NCBI RefSeq assembly: GCF_900182725.1
Contig: NZ_FXTO01000003.1
Span: 62,001 to 126,000 of the forward strand
Length of the DNA: 64,000 nucleotides
Reading direction: 5' to 3'
Source of the DNA: Thalassovita litoralis
GTDB taxonomy: Bacteria > Pseudomonadota > Alphaproteobacteria > Rhodobacterales > Rhodobacteraceae
The number at the start of each line of letters is the position of its first letter. Position 1 is the first letter of the stretch. Under the pieces are notes generated by a model. It was given only the letters and a program-made list of their open reading frames with translations, was not told the origin of the DNA and searched no databases. Positions 1 to 7,570 of the stretch are shown here, one piece after another. The translations under genes were made by a program, and so were the position numbers.

Positions 1-331
1 TATCCAGCACTGAAATCCCAAATGACAGGTTCAGGATCGTCACCGGGCCGCATGGCATCAACACCCCCTTTAGCGCGGTTTTCGGATCATCGGCAAATTG
101 CAGATGCAGCTTTTCACCCGGACATTCGACAAGCTGGCTGAACCGGGACAGGCGGGGGCGGGTCAGGTCGAACACATCCAACAGCGGTAGCCCCGCCAGC
201 CTGCGCTGTGGCCGCAATTTGCACAGCGTCGGCCCGGCGTGGCGGATCACCCCATTGGCATCCAGCATCGCATACATGGGACACAGCACATCCATTAGGC
301 CACGGATTGCGGCTTCGCTGACCTGTTCCAT
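1..331 (-). CDS. HNOBA-type (H-NOX-associated) signalling protein, N-terminal part only
   Basis: Reading leftward from ATG at 331, an open frame of 110 codons runs off the window edge, so only the N-terminus is seen. It starts one base after the stop of the H-NOX gene, so the two are almost certainly co-transcribed and translationally coupled. The visible part contains a PAS-like stretch (MLDANGVIRHAGPTL, about residues 22-36) followed by LLDVFDLTRPRL, the pattern of the heme-NO-binding-associated (HNOBA) domain. In the known family this domain precedes a guanylate cyclase, diguanylate cyclase/phosphodiesterase or histidine kinase output domain; the output domain lies outside the window. The partner role with H-NOX is inferred from adjacency. 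Confidence 0.75.
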   Translation of the reverse strand, partial: MEQVSEAAIRGLMDVLCPMYAMLDANGVIRHAGPTLCKLRPQRRLAGLPLLDVFDLTRPRLSRFSQLVECPGEKLHLQFADDPKTALKGVLMPCGPVTILNLSFGISVLD

Positions 332-332
332 G

Positions 333-920
333 TCAGCCCTTCCCCGCGCTGAGGGTGAAACTTCGCCCTTCTGCAAAAGCGGTTTCCACCAGCGCAATAT
401 AGATTACATCGTCCCCCGGCCCACGATGGCGCAGGTCCAGAAACACCAACGCGCCGTAATCATCCGCCATCGTCCGCAGTACCCCCAGCATCACGGGACC
501 AAACCCATCACGATCCGACCGCACATGCAGGTGCAAACAACTGTCCCGGTCATCATGCAGTTCCAGCCTTGGCAATTCCAGATCGGACACAGCCATCCGC
601 GCCCTATCCGGCAAATCATCCAAAGAATGCAGAAATTCCATGAAATCGACGCCGCCAAAGCGTAACAAACGGCGCAAGGCTTCTGCATTGGGATGGGACA
701 CCAGATAGGTTCCGATGTCTTCTAACACCTCATCACGCGGCTTATTCAGCAACGATACGATCCCGCCCAAAACCTGATCCGTCAACGCGTCGTCATAAAA
801 TAGCATCGCCTCGAACCCCGAGGCATCCAACGCAACGCCGCGCGCCACGTCCATCCAGATTTCTTCGCCATATGTATCGCGCACAAAACACTGTATTGCG
901 CGGTTGATCAGCCCGTGCAT
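333..920 (-). CDS. H-NOX (HNOB) domain protein, apparently lacking the heme-ligand histidine
   Basis: This 195-residue protein starts MHGLINRAI, the usual H-NOX N-terminus, so the ATG at 920 is preferred over the in-frame ATG at 932, whose purine-rich stretch lies too close to it. It is a stand-alone H-NOX fold covering the whole chain. H-NOX proteins bind heme through a proximal histidine and sense NO or O2, controlling a partner enzyme. Here the segment FMEFLHSLDDLPDRA (93-107) lines up with the family segment FFEFLNAMDEIHTHL, placing Pro104 where the heme-ligating His is expected. The YxSxR heme-propionate motif reads VRSDR (133-137), keeping Ser and Arg but not Tyr. Heme binding is therefore doubtful. 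The gene is immediately followed by an HNOBA-domain gene. Confidence 0.9.
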   Translation of the reverse strand: MHGLINRAIQCFVRDTYGEEIWMDVARGVALDASGFEAMLFYDDALTDQVLGGIVSLLNKPRDEVLEDIGTYLVSHPNAEALRRLLRFGGVDFMEFLHSLDDLPDRARMAVSDLELPRLELHDDRDSCLHLHVRSDRDGFGPVMLGVLRTMADDYGALVFLDLRHRGPGDDVIYIALVETAFAEGRSFTLSAGKG

Positions 921-988
921 ACCGCCCACCATTCCTCTGTTCGTGGGTCGAGTGTGGCGGTGCTTTCCTTAACAAGCCCTCAACATAT

Positions 989-2761
989 TCAATTGTCAGG
1001 AAATAGTATCAGATCACCGATATGCAGGGCGTTCACCTGCGCAGGGGCGATGGCATACGCGCCATCCAGCACCCGTTTGATGACCAGCGCCTTCAAATTC
1101 ACCCAACGCCCGTCCGGCAGGTTACGCAAATCACCGTCACGTTCCAGCATGTCGCCATTCAGCCGAACCGCCAGTGCTTCGGCCCTGTTATTCGCTGTCC
1201 GAAACAAAATGACGCCCTGCTGCATCTGAAGGTCCGGTCGGAACGCCACCTCCAGATAGACGCAACCGGGGCTGCCATCCTCGAAGGTCATGCTGCATCC
1301 CTGACGGATTTGAGCGATCAGGTATTCGGGCAGTTTGCCAAACGCCCCACCCGGCAACCCAACCCCTTCGGGGCGCAGGGGGATCAGTTCCGCCAATTGT
1401 CCGGCCTGTTCTGCCGGTGTCGCTTGTCGCTGATCGTCGTTATACTCGTATCGGCTTGCCTTGGCGTTCGCCTTGGCCGCCAATTCCAAAACCCGGTCCC
1501 GCTGCGGTAAATCCGACACATCCGAAAGCTGCGCCAATGCCGCCCTGCCCGGTAATCCCCAGCGATGCGCCATTTCCCACAATGCCGCGTTTTCCGGCGC
1601 GACCCGCCCCGCCGCAATCCGCGCCAATTGCGACTGCGCCGACAACCGTTCTGCATTCAGGATCGGGGTCAGCCACAACACCGCCAAGACCAGAGACAAC
1701 AAGGCCATGCCGATATTCACGCCGCGCACCCGTGCGCCCCAATCGCCGGGCCACAGAACCAGCGGCGCATAGGCCAGCCCGTACAGCATCACCATACCCA
1801 CGCTTAGCGCCGCCAATACCCGCTCGGGCGTCCAGCCATAGGTCAGAACCCGGACACCGATGCCCCACACGGCCAGCACCGCCAGCGGCACCACCATCAC
1901 CGCCAGCGCCTTTACCCCCCAGCGCATCGGCCACGCAAAGACCTGATGAAAACCATCACGATCCACGGACACCGTGATCAGGGTAATACAACCAATCGCA
2001 ACAGCGGTCAGCGTCGCGGTTTCCGACGTGAAATTCAGTACCTCGTCCAACCCTGTCACAAATACCGCCAGCAGAAACAGCGCCAGAACGGGGACGACCA
2101 TCGGCACCAATAAGCGCAGCAGACGCAGCAGCAAATGCGGGGATACATAGTCTTTCCATTCATGTGCCACGGCCAACGCCAGCCCCAGCACCGTCCCGGT
2201 CAGCACGAATGGCACCGCATCCACGCGGATCATCCGTTCAATCGCATCAATCCCCACCAAGGACAGCAGCGCATCGCTCAGATACAGCACGCCCCAGAAC
2301 ACGCCTGTGAACAGACCCGCAGCAGCAAAGCGCACCAAAATTCCCCACGCGGTCTGAAACAGCGCGGCATAGTCCCGCCACGCCCCCCGGCCATATTCCA
2401 GCATCACCGATAGAAACGGCGTTCCCACCAGATAGATCATCGCCAAGGCAACCATTGGATGCCCCGCTTCGATAAAATCGGCAGCCGAGGGAAAGCGCAG
2501 GCTTCCCCAAATCGTCAGCCCGGCAATCATCACCGCTACCCCCGCCGCCGGGGCCAGCGCCCGCGACAGTTGGATGGGGCCAGTCAGTGCCATAACGTGA
2601 ACGAAAAAGCTTAGAATCGCCAGCGTCAGGAACATTTCCATCCGATCATGGCCCAACAAGGACGGCAGTTCTGCAGTCAACCACCACAGTGAAAAGCCCC
2701 CCGCCGCCCCCACAAGCGCCATCAGCAGCCGGGTCCGTGTCCAATCCTCGGTCTGTTCCAT
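989..2761 (-). CDS. DUF4153 domain-containing membrane protein
   Basis: A 590-residue protein starting at ATG 2761 behind an AAGGAA ribosome site. Residues 1-370 contain about ten to eleven hydrophobic membrane segments. The C-terminal third (about 375-590) is soluble, with the NAERLSAQSQLARIAAG segment following the last helix. This architecture matches DUF4153 proteins, which are common in alphaproteobacteria and have no established biochemical role. The gene stands alone between the H-NOX gene and a HAD phosphatase on the same strand; the 39-base gap to the HAD gene would allow co-transcription. No catalytic motif is evident. Confidence 0.85.
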   Translation of the reverse strand: MEQTEDWTRTRLLMALVGAAGGFSLWWLTAELPSLLGHDRMEMFLTLAILSFFVHVMALTGPIQLSRALAPAAGVAVMIAGLTIWGSLRFPSAADFIEAGHPMVALAMIYLVGTPFLSVMLEYGRGAWRDYAALFQTAWGILVRFAAAGLFTGVFWGVLYLSDALLSLVGIDAIERMIRVDAVPFVLTGTVLGLALAVAHEWKDYVSPHLLLRLLRLLVPMVVPVLALFLLAVFVTGLDEVLNFTSETATLTAVAIGCITLITVSVDRDGFHQVFAWPMRWGVKALAVMVVPLAVLAVWGIGVRVLTYGWTPERVLAALSVGMVMLYGLAYAPLVLWPGDWGARVRGVNIGMALLSLVLAVLWLTPILNAERLSAQSQLARIAAGRVAPENAALWEMAHRWGLPGRAALAQLSDVSDLPQRDRVLELAAKANAKASRYEYNDDQRQATPAEQAGQLAELIPLRPEGVGLPGGAFGKLPEYLIAQIRQGCSMTFEDGSPGCVYLEVAFRPDLQMQQGVILFRTANNRAEALAVRLNGDMLERDGDLRNLPDGRWVNLKALVIKRVLDGAYAIAPAQVNALHIGDLILFPDN

Positions 2762-2800
2762 ATTGCGTTTCCTTTTCGGGGCGTCAGGACGACGAACAGG

Positions 2801-3499
2801 CTAGCCCGTCAGCGAATCCAGCCAAACCGGGATATGACCAATATCGGGCAGAACCGCATCGGCCAGCGGGGCCAACTCCCCGGCCAGTGCGGTGCCGGTC
2901 AGAACGCCCAGCGTCCGCATCCCGGCACGACGCCCCGCCAGCAGATCATGGGTACTGTCCCCCACCATCACCACGGTTTCCGGCTCCAGTCCGACATGAT
3001 CGGCGAATGCCAGCAAAGGCCGGGGCGATGGTTTGGCCCCAAATCCGCTGTCGAATCCGGCGATGAATTGAAACTGCGCCTCGACGCCTGCTTCGGACAA
3101 ATGTGCGCGGGCTGCATACTCAGAATCGTTGGTCATCACGCCCAGCATCAGCCCCCGACCAGCCAGTTCGGCCAAAAATGGCGACAGCTCCACCGCCGGG
3201 GCCAGTGTAGCTTCGGTCGCGCGAATGCTAAGCAACGCTTCCAGTTCGTCAGGTTCGTATTGCGGCAATACTGCTGCCAAAGCCAGCGCCACCTGATCGT
3301 TGGACCCGGCAATGAACGGGCTATCCGGCAAAAAACCGCCATCTTGCAGATCGTAACACACCACGCGGGCAACGGTTGCCATCAGCGCCGGATCGTTCCC
3401 GGCAAGCTCTGCAATCATCCGCCCGGCCCAGCCATCCCACGTCTGGCGAAAGTCAAACAATGTGCCGTCCTTGTCGAACAGAAGCCCTGCAATCCGCAT
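2801..3499 (-). CDS. HAD-superfamily hydrolase, phosphoglycolate phosphatase-like
   Basis: A 232-residue soluble HAD hydrolase. The longest frame begins at 3646, but the conserved start is MRIAGLLFDKDGTLFDF at ATG 3499, preceded by GAGGCGGG. Motif I is DKDGT (about 9-13, the two catalytic aspartates), motif II is MTND, motif III Lys lies in the FGAKPSP segment, and motif IV is VGDSTHD. The order and size match Gph/PGP-type phosphatases that remove phosphate from 2-phosphoglycolate or similar small esters. The true substrate cannot be told from sequence. It is divergent from a MarR regulator with 137 bases between the two starts. Confidence 0.88.
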   Translation of the reverse strand: MRIAGLLFDKDGTLFDFRQTWDGWAGRMIAELAGNDPALMATVARVVCYDLQDGGFLPDSPFIAGSNDQVALALAAVLPQYEPDELEALLSIRATEATLAPAVELSPFLAELAGRGLMLGVMTNDSEYAARAHLSEAGVEAQFQFIAGFDSGFGAKPSPRPLLAFADHVGLEPETVVMVGDSTHDLLAGRRAGMRTLGVLTGTALAGELAPLADAVLPDIGHIPVWLDSLTG

Positions 3500-3636
3500 A
3501 TTCCCGCCTCGTTGTTCCGCGCGATTGTATCTGGTGTCAAACTGCCCGCACACCGAACAATTGGCAAGCCGCATCCCGCCCGGTTTCCATCGGGGATCGC
3601 TTGACTTTCGCCCCCGGTTCGGGTCGCTTGTGCGGC

Positions 3637-4092
3637 ATGAAAACACTGCCCCCCTATCGTTTGCACACTTCGCTTGGTTATCACCTTTCTATTGCCGCCC
3701 GGCTTCAGGAACGGCGGCTGGATGAACAGTTGAAAACGCTGGGACTGACCCGCACGACATGGTGTATTCTGCTGGCTGTCGGGAACGAGGATTTATGCCA
3801 ACCTTCGGATATTGCCGAATTCGTGGGCATCGACCGCACCGCCACGTCCCGCGCCCTGCGGCATATGGAAGATGACGGCCTGTTGGCCCGCTCCTCGGGA
3901 ACCGAAGATCGCCGCACCCGACGCGTTGAACTCACCCCCAAGGGGCAGCAGGCCATCGCCACAGCCACGCCGTTTGCCCGTGAAAATGCCGATCTGATGT
4001 CAGACCTTTTGTCCCCCGGAGAAGAGGCCGAACTAAAACGGTTGCTGACCAAATTGCGCCAGACAGGCGATTTACGGCTGAAAACGCTGTAA
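3637..4092 (+). CDS. MarR-family winged-helix transcriptional regulator
   Basis: A 151-residue protein starting MKTLPPYRLHTSLGY at ATG 3637; the upstream in-frame extension overlaps the divergent HAD gene and is not protein-like. The winged helix spans about residues 35-105, with the recognition region DIAEFVGIDRTATSRALRHM and the wing EDRRTRRVELTPKG typical of MarR proteins. These act as dimers on palindromic operators and often respond to small aromatic ligands. The likely target is the intergenic region shared with the HAD hydrolase gene, although no clear palindrome was noticed there. Confidence 0.9.
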   Translation: MKTLPPYRLHTSLGYHLSIAARLQERRLDEQLKTLGLTRTTWCILLAVGNEDLCQPSDIAEFVGIDRTATSRALRHMEDDGLLARSSGTEDRRTRRVELTPKGQQAIATATPFARENADLMSDLLSPGEEAELKRLLTKLRQTGDLRLKTL

Positions 4093-4120
4093 CTCTCCGC
4101 CCGGTGCCAGCAGCGACCGC

Positions 4121-4405
4121 TCAGGTCCAGTGCATGACCTCGCCCCCCGGCAAGGCAGCCCGCGCCTGCATCAGGCGCTCATAGGGCATTGCCTGCGCAT
4201 CGCAAAAGGCGATAACCCACTGGTCGTCCATCAGCAGAAAATCCAGCACGGACCCCAAAAACGCCGGATCGCCTGCGCCGGTTTTCAGCTCTTCGATGCC
4301 TGCGCCGGTTGACCCCATAAAGATGGGCAGCAATTCATCATTTCCGATCAGCCATTCCAGCGCCCGAAGCGCCAGTGTTTCGGCGAAATCCTGCGTCACA
4401 GCCAT
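4121..4405 (-). CDS. DUF3572 family protein
   Basis: A 94-residue acidic, all-helical-looking protein (starts MAVTQDFAETLALRALEWL). The N-terminal helix and the segment FLGSVLDFLLMDDQWV match DUF3572, a small alphaproteobacterial family of unknown function. It ends 28 bases from the MarR gene in convergent orientation and is divergent from the PleD-like gene, sharing a 120-base intergenic region with a CtrA-like site. No signal peptide or membrane segment is seen. Confidence 0.85.
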   Translation of the reverse strand: MAVTQDFAETLALRALEWLIGNDELLPIFMGSTGAGIEELKTGAGDPAFLGSVLDFLLMDDQWVIAFCDAQAMPYERLMQARAALPGGEVMHWT

Positions 4406-4420
4406 CTGCGTCCGGTCTCT

Positions 4421-4435
4421 TTAACATTTGGTTAC
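4421..4435. promoter_or_regulatory. CtrA-like box (TTAA-N7-TTAC)
   Basis: The divergent region between DUF3572 and the PleD-like gene contains TTAA, seven bases, then TTAC, one base off the CtrA consensus TTAA-N7-TTAA. It lies inside an AT-rich stretch that also forms the imperfect inverted repeat TTGGTTA/TAACCAA (4428-4448). In related bacteria CtrA controls motility and c-di-GMP genes. The assignment rests on one near-consensus match. Confidence 0.35.
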
Positions 4436-4525
4436 TCTTTCTTAACCAATCCCACGAAATAAAGGAGCATTCAAGCTGACCCCTCCTGCACCCCAAGGGT
4501 GCGCTGATATCAACCAAGGCCCCTC

Positions 4526-5932
4526 ATGACTGGCAAAATTCTGATTATTGACGGGATTACCACCAACCGGATCAGTCTACGCGTCCGGCTGTGCGCCGCA
4601 TATTACGAGGTGGCGCAGGCCGCCACGGGGGCCGAAGGGCTGGCAATGCTGGACACCGCCCGGCCCGATCTGGTGCTGATTTCATCAACCTTGCCGGATA
4701 TGAAACCGTGCGACCTGTGCCGTAGTTTGCGGCAAAACCCTGCGCAGGGCGATCTGCCGGTGATTGTTCTGGATACCGCCCCCACACGCGAACGCCGTCA
4801 TGCCGCGTTGGCCGCAGGGGCGGACGATACGCTGGACCGCCATACCGAACCCCGCCTGTTGCTGGCCCGTCTGCGCAGCCTGTTGCGCGGCGGGACCAGC
4901 CGCGAAGACCGGAACCTGCATTCCCATGCCCGTGCCTCGGTCGGGTTTGCAGAACCGACGACTGCCTTTACCCAAAAGCCCCATGTGGCGCTGATTTCCG
5001 AAGATACCGGGCGCACGCTGACCTGGGTCAAACGGCTGGAACGGCTGCGCCCGTGGCGGTTTTCACTGCATTCGCCGCGTGCGCTGTCACTGGATTTCGG
5101 GCAGGATGGCGTGCCGGATGTGATCGTAATCGCGGGCGGCTCTGGGGATGAACCCGATCTGGGGGCGGCCCTACTGGCGACATTAGGGGCGCAGCCCGGC
5201 TTTCGGCGCTGCAAGTTTTTGGTTGCCTTGCCCGACACCCGCCCCGATCCCGCCGCCCAAATGCTGGACCTTGGTGCGCATGATCTGATGACCGGCCCCT
5301 TTGACGCGGACGAGGCTGTCTTGCGTCTGGATCAGCTTTTGCGACGCAAAGCGCGGTCCGATCAACTGCATGAAACCCTTCAAAACGGTCTGCGGGCGGC
5401 CTTGATCGACCCGCTGACAGGGCTGCATAATCGCCGCTATGCCCTGCCGGAATTGGGGCGTCTGGTCGAAGAGTCAGCCAGAAACAACACCGGACTGGCC
5501 GTTATGCTGGCCGATCTGGACCATTTCAAACGGTTGAATGACAGCTATGGCCATGCCGCAGGCGACGCCGTTCTGGCCGAGGTATCCCGCCGCCTGCGCG
5601 GCGCGATGCGCCCCGGCGACCTGCTGGCCCGCTACGGTGGCGAAGAATTCCTGATCGCCTTACCTCAGCTTAGCCCATCGGAAGCCAGACAAGCCGCAGA
5701 TCGGCTGTGCCGGGCGGTGGGGGATTTGCCCCTGACGATCCCCGGCCACGCGCAACCATTGCCCGTTACCATCAGCATCGGGCTGGCCGTCATGGCCCCC
5801 CAGCCTGCAGAAATGAATACCTGCGCTCAAACCCGCATTACCGGGCTGCTATCCCGCGCGGACCGGACACTATACGGTGCCAAAGCAGACGGGCGCAATC
5901 AGGTCACGATGCTGGACCGCCCCGCAGCCTGA
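4526..5932 (+). CDS. pleD: PleD-like two-receiver diguanylate cyclase with degenerate first receiver
   Basis: A 468-residue cytoplasmic protein laid out as receiver (1-120), receiver-like domain (about 155-275) and GGEEF domain (about 300-465). The cyclase site is GGEEF at 371-375, with an intact RxxD product-inhibition site RPGD (362-365), so it should make c-di-GMP and be feedback-inhibited. The first receiver keeps Asp9, but the paired acid is Gly10. The phospho-acceptor position, Asp53 in Caulobacter PleD, reads Ser53 in LVLISSTLPDM, and the conserved Lys is replaced by Arg105. It therefore looks unable to be activated by phosphorylation in the usual way. It is divergent from DUF3572. Confidence 0.93.
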   Translation: MTGKILIIDGITTNRISLRVRLCAAYYEVAQAATGAEGLAMLDTARPDLVLISSTLPDMKPCDLCRSLRQNPAQGDLPVIVLDTAPTRERRHAALAAGADDTLDRHTEPRLLLARLRSLLRGGTSREDRNLHSHARASVGFAEPTTAFTQKPHVALISEDTGRTLTWVKRLERLRPWRFSLHSPRALSLDFGQDGVPDVIVIAGGSGDEPDLGAALLATLGAQPGFRRCKFLVALPDTRPDPAAQMLDLGAHDLMTGPFDADEAVLRLDQLLRRKARSDQLHETLQNGLRAALIDPLTGLHNRRYALPELGRLVEESARNNTGLAVMLADLDHFKRLNDSYGHAAGDAVLAEVSRRLRGAMRPGDLLARYGGEEFLIALPQLSPSEARQAADRLCRAVGDLPLTIPGHAQPLPVTISIGLAVMAPQPAEMNTCAQTRITGLLSRADRTLYGAKADGRNQVTMLDRPAA

Positions 5933-5947
5933 TCCGCCAAATACAGA

Positions 5948-5971
5948 AAACGGCCCACATCGGGGCCGTTT
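5948..5971. terminator. Bidirectional terminator hairpin between pleD and the metal-sensor gene
   Basis: AAACGGCCC and GGGCCGTTT form a 9-bp stem with a 6-base loop between two convergent genes. It ends in a short T run on the plus strand and an A/T run on the other, suiting termination from both sides. Confidence 0.6.
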
Positions 5972-6000
5972 CGCACGCCTTCAACCACCGCAAAACGGGC

Positions 6001-6525
6001 TTAGTCGCGGTCTTTTTTCCAATCCTTCTTATGATCGTCGCGGTGCTTCTTCAGCCCCTCTTCCAGCCGATCCGCGAAACCAGCCCGTTCGCTGTCACTC
6101 ATTGCGGCCAAGCGATCAATCAGCATCCGCTGCCCCAATTCCTGCCGTTCCATCCCGCCCTGCAACTGGTTCATCAAGATCGTTTCGACCTTGGCCGCGT
6201 CATAGGGCGTGGCGCGCAATGCTGCCAAAACATTGGCAAACTCGGCGCGGATTTCCTCGCGCGAGGGGCGCTGACTGCGATAGGCTTCGCGCATCTGTTT
6301 ACCAATGGCGCGGCGATCTTCGCGGCTCAGCGCGTGGGTGTATGGTCCCACCACCATATCCAACCGGGGCGGATGACGTCCGTCCTTGCCGGGCGCGAAT
6401 TTCCACGCCGCCCCCGCAATGATCCCAACCACAGCCAGATTCATCGCCAACGAAGCGAATAAAACACCTTTTAGCCAAGGGCGCATTCCCGTGCGGGTCG
6501 TTTTGGTTTCCTGCGTCTGGGTCAT
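6001..6525 (-). CDS. Periplasmic heavy-metal-sensor-like (Spy/CnrX-type) membrane-anchored protein
   Basis: A 174-residue protein. ATG 6525 is chosen because AGAGGGG lies just upstream; the longer frame overlaps the previous gene. One transmembrane segment (about residues 18-40) anchors a helical periplasmic domain with the pattern LSREDRRAIGKQMRE and repeated Arg/Glu-rich helices, ending in a His/Lys/Asp-rich tail. This fits the metal-resistance (CnrX/CzcI/Spy-like) family, which senses metals or binds unfolded protein in the periplasm. It is the last gene of a module with an ECF sigma factor, a small membrane protein and an EF-hand protein, suggesting that it feeds an envelope signal to the sigma factor. 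That role is inferred. Confidence 0.8.
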   Translation of the reverse strand: MTQTQETKTTRTGMRPWLKGVLFASLAMNLAVVGIIAGAAWKFAPGKDGRHPPRLDMVVGPYTHALSREDRRAIGKQMREAYRSQRPSREEIRAEFANVLAALRATPYDAAKVETILMNQLQGGMERQELGQRMLIDRLAAMSDSERAGFADRLEEGLKKHRDDHKKDWKKDRD

Positions 6526-6529
6526 GTCT

Positions 6530-6904
6530 TTACCCCTCTGCCATCGCAAATTCATAACTGGGCATCAGATCAACCAGATATTGATCCGTCACAGTCGTTC
6601 CTAAAAAGCTTTCCGCCGTGGTCATAATGGATGCAGGCGGGTTCACCCCGATCCACAGCCCCGCCACACCAGCAGTTGCCAACCCAGCCACCGCAGGCCA
6701 GCCGCCAATCGCCGCCAATAGCTGCCGCAACCGTGACGGCGGTCGGGGGGCCACAGTCACCGGCGCAGCCGCCGCCTGCGCGTCCAGCGCATCCGCCAGC
6801 ACCCGCGCCATGAAATCGGGCGCAGGCACGACATCTTGCGTGCGCATATCGGCGAACATAGCGTCCAGATCGAAATCTTCGGTCTTTTTGTCCATCTCAG
6901 CCAT
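6530..6904 (-). CDS. Small single-pass membrane protein, probable anti-sigma factor
   Basis: A 124-residue protein with an acidic cytoplasmic N-terminus (EDFDLDAMFADMR), one hydrophobic segment (about 66-92) and a short outer tail. Its start overlaps the 3' end of the ECF sigma gene by 8 bases, the usual arrangement for a sigma/anti-sigma pair made in fixed ratio, and its stop is 4 bases from the start of the metal-sensor-like gene. I recognise no named domain. The anti-sigma role is inferred from size, topology and translational coupling. Confidence 0.75.
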   Translation of the reverse strand: MAEMDKKTEDFDLDAMFADMRTQDVVPAPDFMARVLADALDAQAAAAPVTVAPRPPSRLRQLLAAIGGWPAVAGLATAGVAGLWIGVNPPASIMTTAESFLGTTVTDQYLVDLMPSYEFAMAEG

Positions 6905-7475
6905 CTGTATACCCCAATTCCTCGCGTCGACCGGCCAGAATGGCCGCCAGCGCCCGTTTGCCCCGTGCAGTCAGACTTTCGACCGCTTCGGTGCTGATCT
7001 CCATAATCTCGGCAATCTCGGGATTGCCCAAGCCTTCGATGTGCCGCAGCACCACCGCCTGACGCTGCCTGTCCGGCAGTTCCGCCAAGGCATCGCGCAG
7101 TGCCGCCATCCGCGCCGCATTCTGCATATCGCCTTCGACCCCGTCGCGGTCGTCTTCGGGTTCCGGAACCGAATCGATATCGACATTGCGCTGCTTCCGC
7201 AGCCGGTCCGTGCAAAGGTTGGCAACCACACGATACAGCCAGGTTGTCACCTTCGCCTCGCCCCGCCGCCAGTCGGGGGCGATTTTCCACAGCCGCAACA
7301 TGGCGTCCTGCGCCACATCCTCGGCCTCGGCCCGGTCGCCCAGCATCCGCATCGCCTGCCCGAAGGCACGCGGCGTCAATCGTATGTTCAGCGCACGCGC
7401 AGCATCCGGGTCGCCATTGGCATATAACACCAAAAGCGCATCGTCCGACACATCCGCAAAGGCATCAAAGGGCAT
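6897..7475 (-). CDS. ECF-type RNA polymerase sigma factor
   Basis: A 192-residue sigma factor of the two-domain ECF class. Region 2 includes DRAEAEDVAQDAMLRLWK and the -10-recognition helix TWLYRVVANLCTDRLRK. Region 4 includes LPDRQRQAVVLRHIEGL and the helix-turn-helix EIAEIMEISTEAVESL. ATG 7475 has AAAGGAC at proper distance; ATG 7481 is two codons upstream but only 2 bases from that site. It is flanked upstream by a secreted EF-hand gene and downstream by an overlapping membrane gene and a metal-sensor-like gene. The cognate promoter was not identified. Confidence 0.92.
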   Translation of the reverse strand: MPFDAFADVSDDALLVLYANGDPDAARALNIRLTPRAFGQAMRMLGDRAEAEDVAQDAMLRLWKIAPDWRRGEAKVTTWLYRVVANLCTDRLRKQRNVDIDSVPEPEDDRDGVEGDMQNAARMAALRDALAELPDRQRQAVVLRHIEGLGNPEIAEIMEISTEAVESLTARGKRALAAILAGRREELGYTDG

Positions 7476-7507
7476 CTTCATTGTCCTTTTGCCGTATCCT
7501 TTCGGCA

Positions 7508-7532
7508 GGTCCGGGGCAATGCCCCGAAGGAC
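7508..7532. other. GC-rich hairpin between EF-hand and sigma genes
   Basis: GGTCCGGGGC and GCCCCGAAGGACC pair around a 3-base loop with a two-base bulge. There is no T run, so it may tune read-through or mRNA stability rather than end transcription. Confidence 0.35.
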
Positions 7533-7570
7533 CGGGGCGACCTGCGCCGCCCCCGCCCAACAGTCACCGA

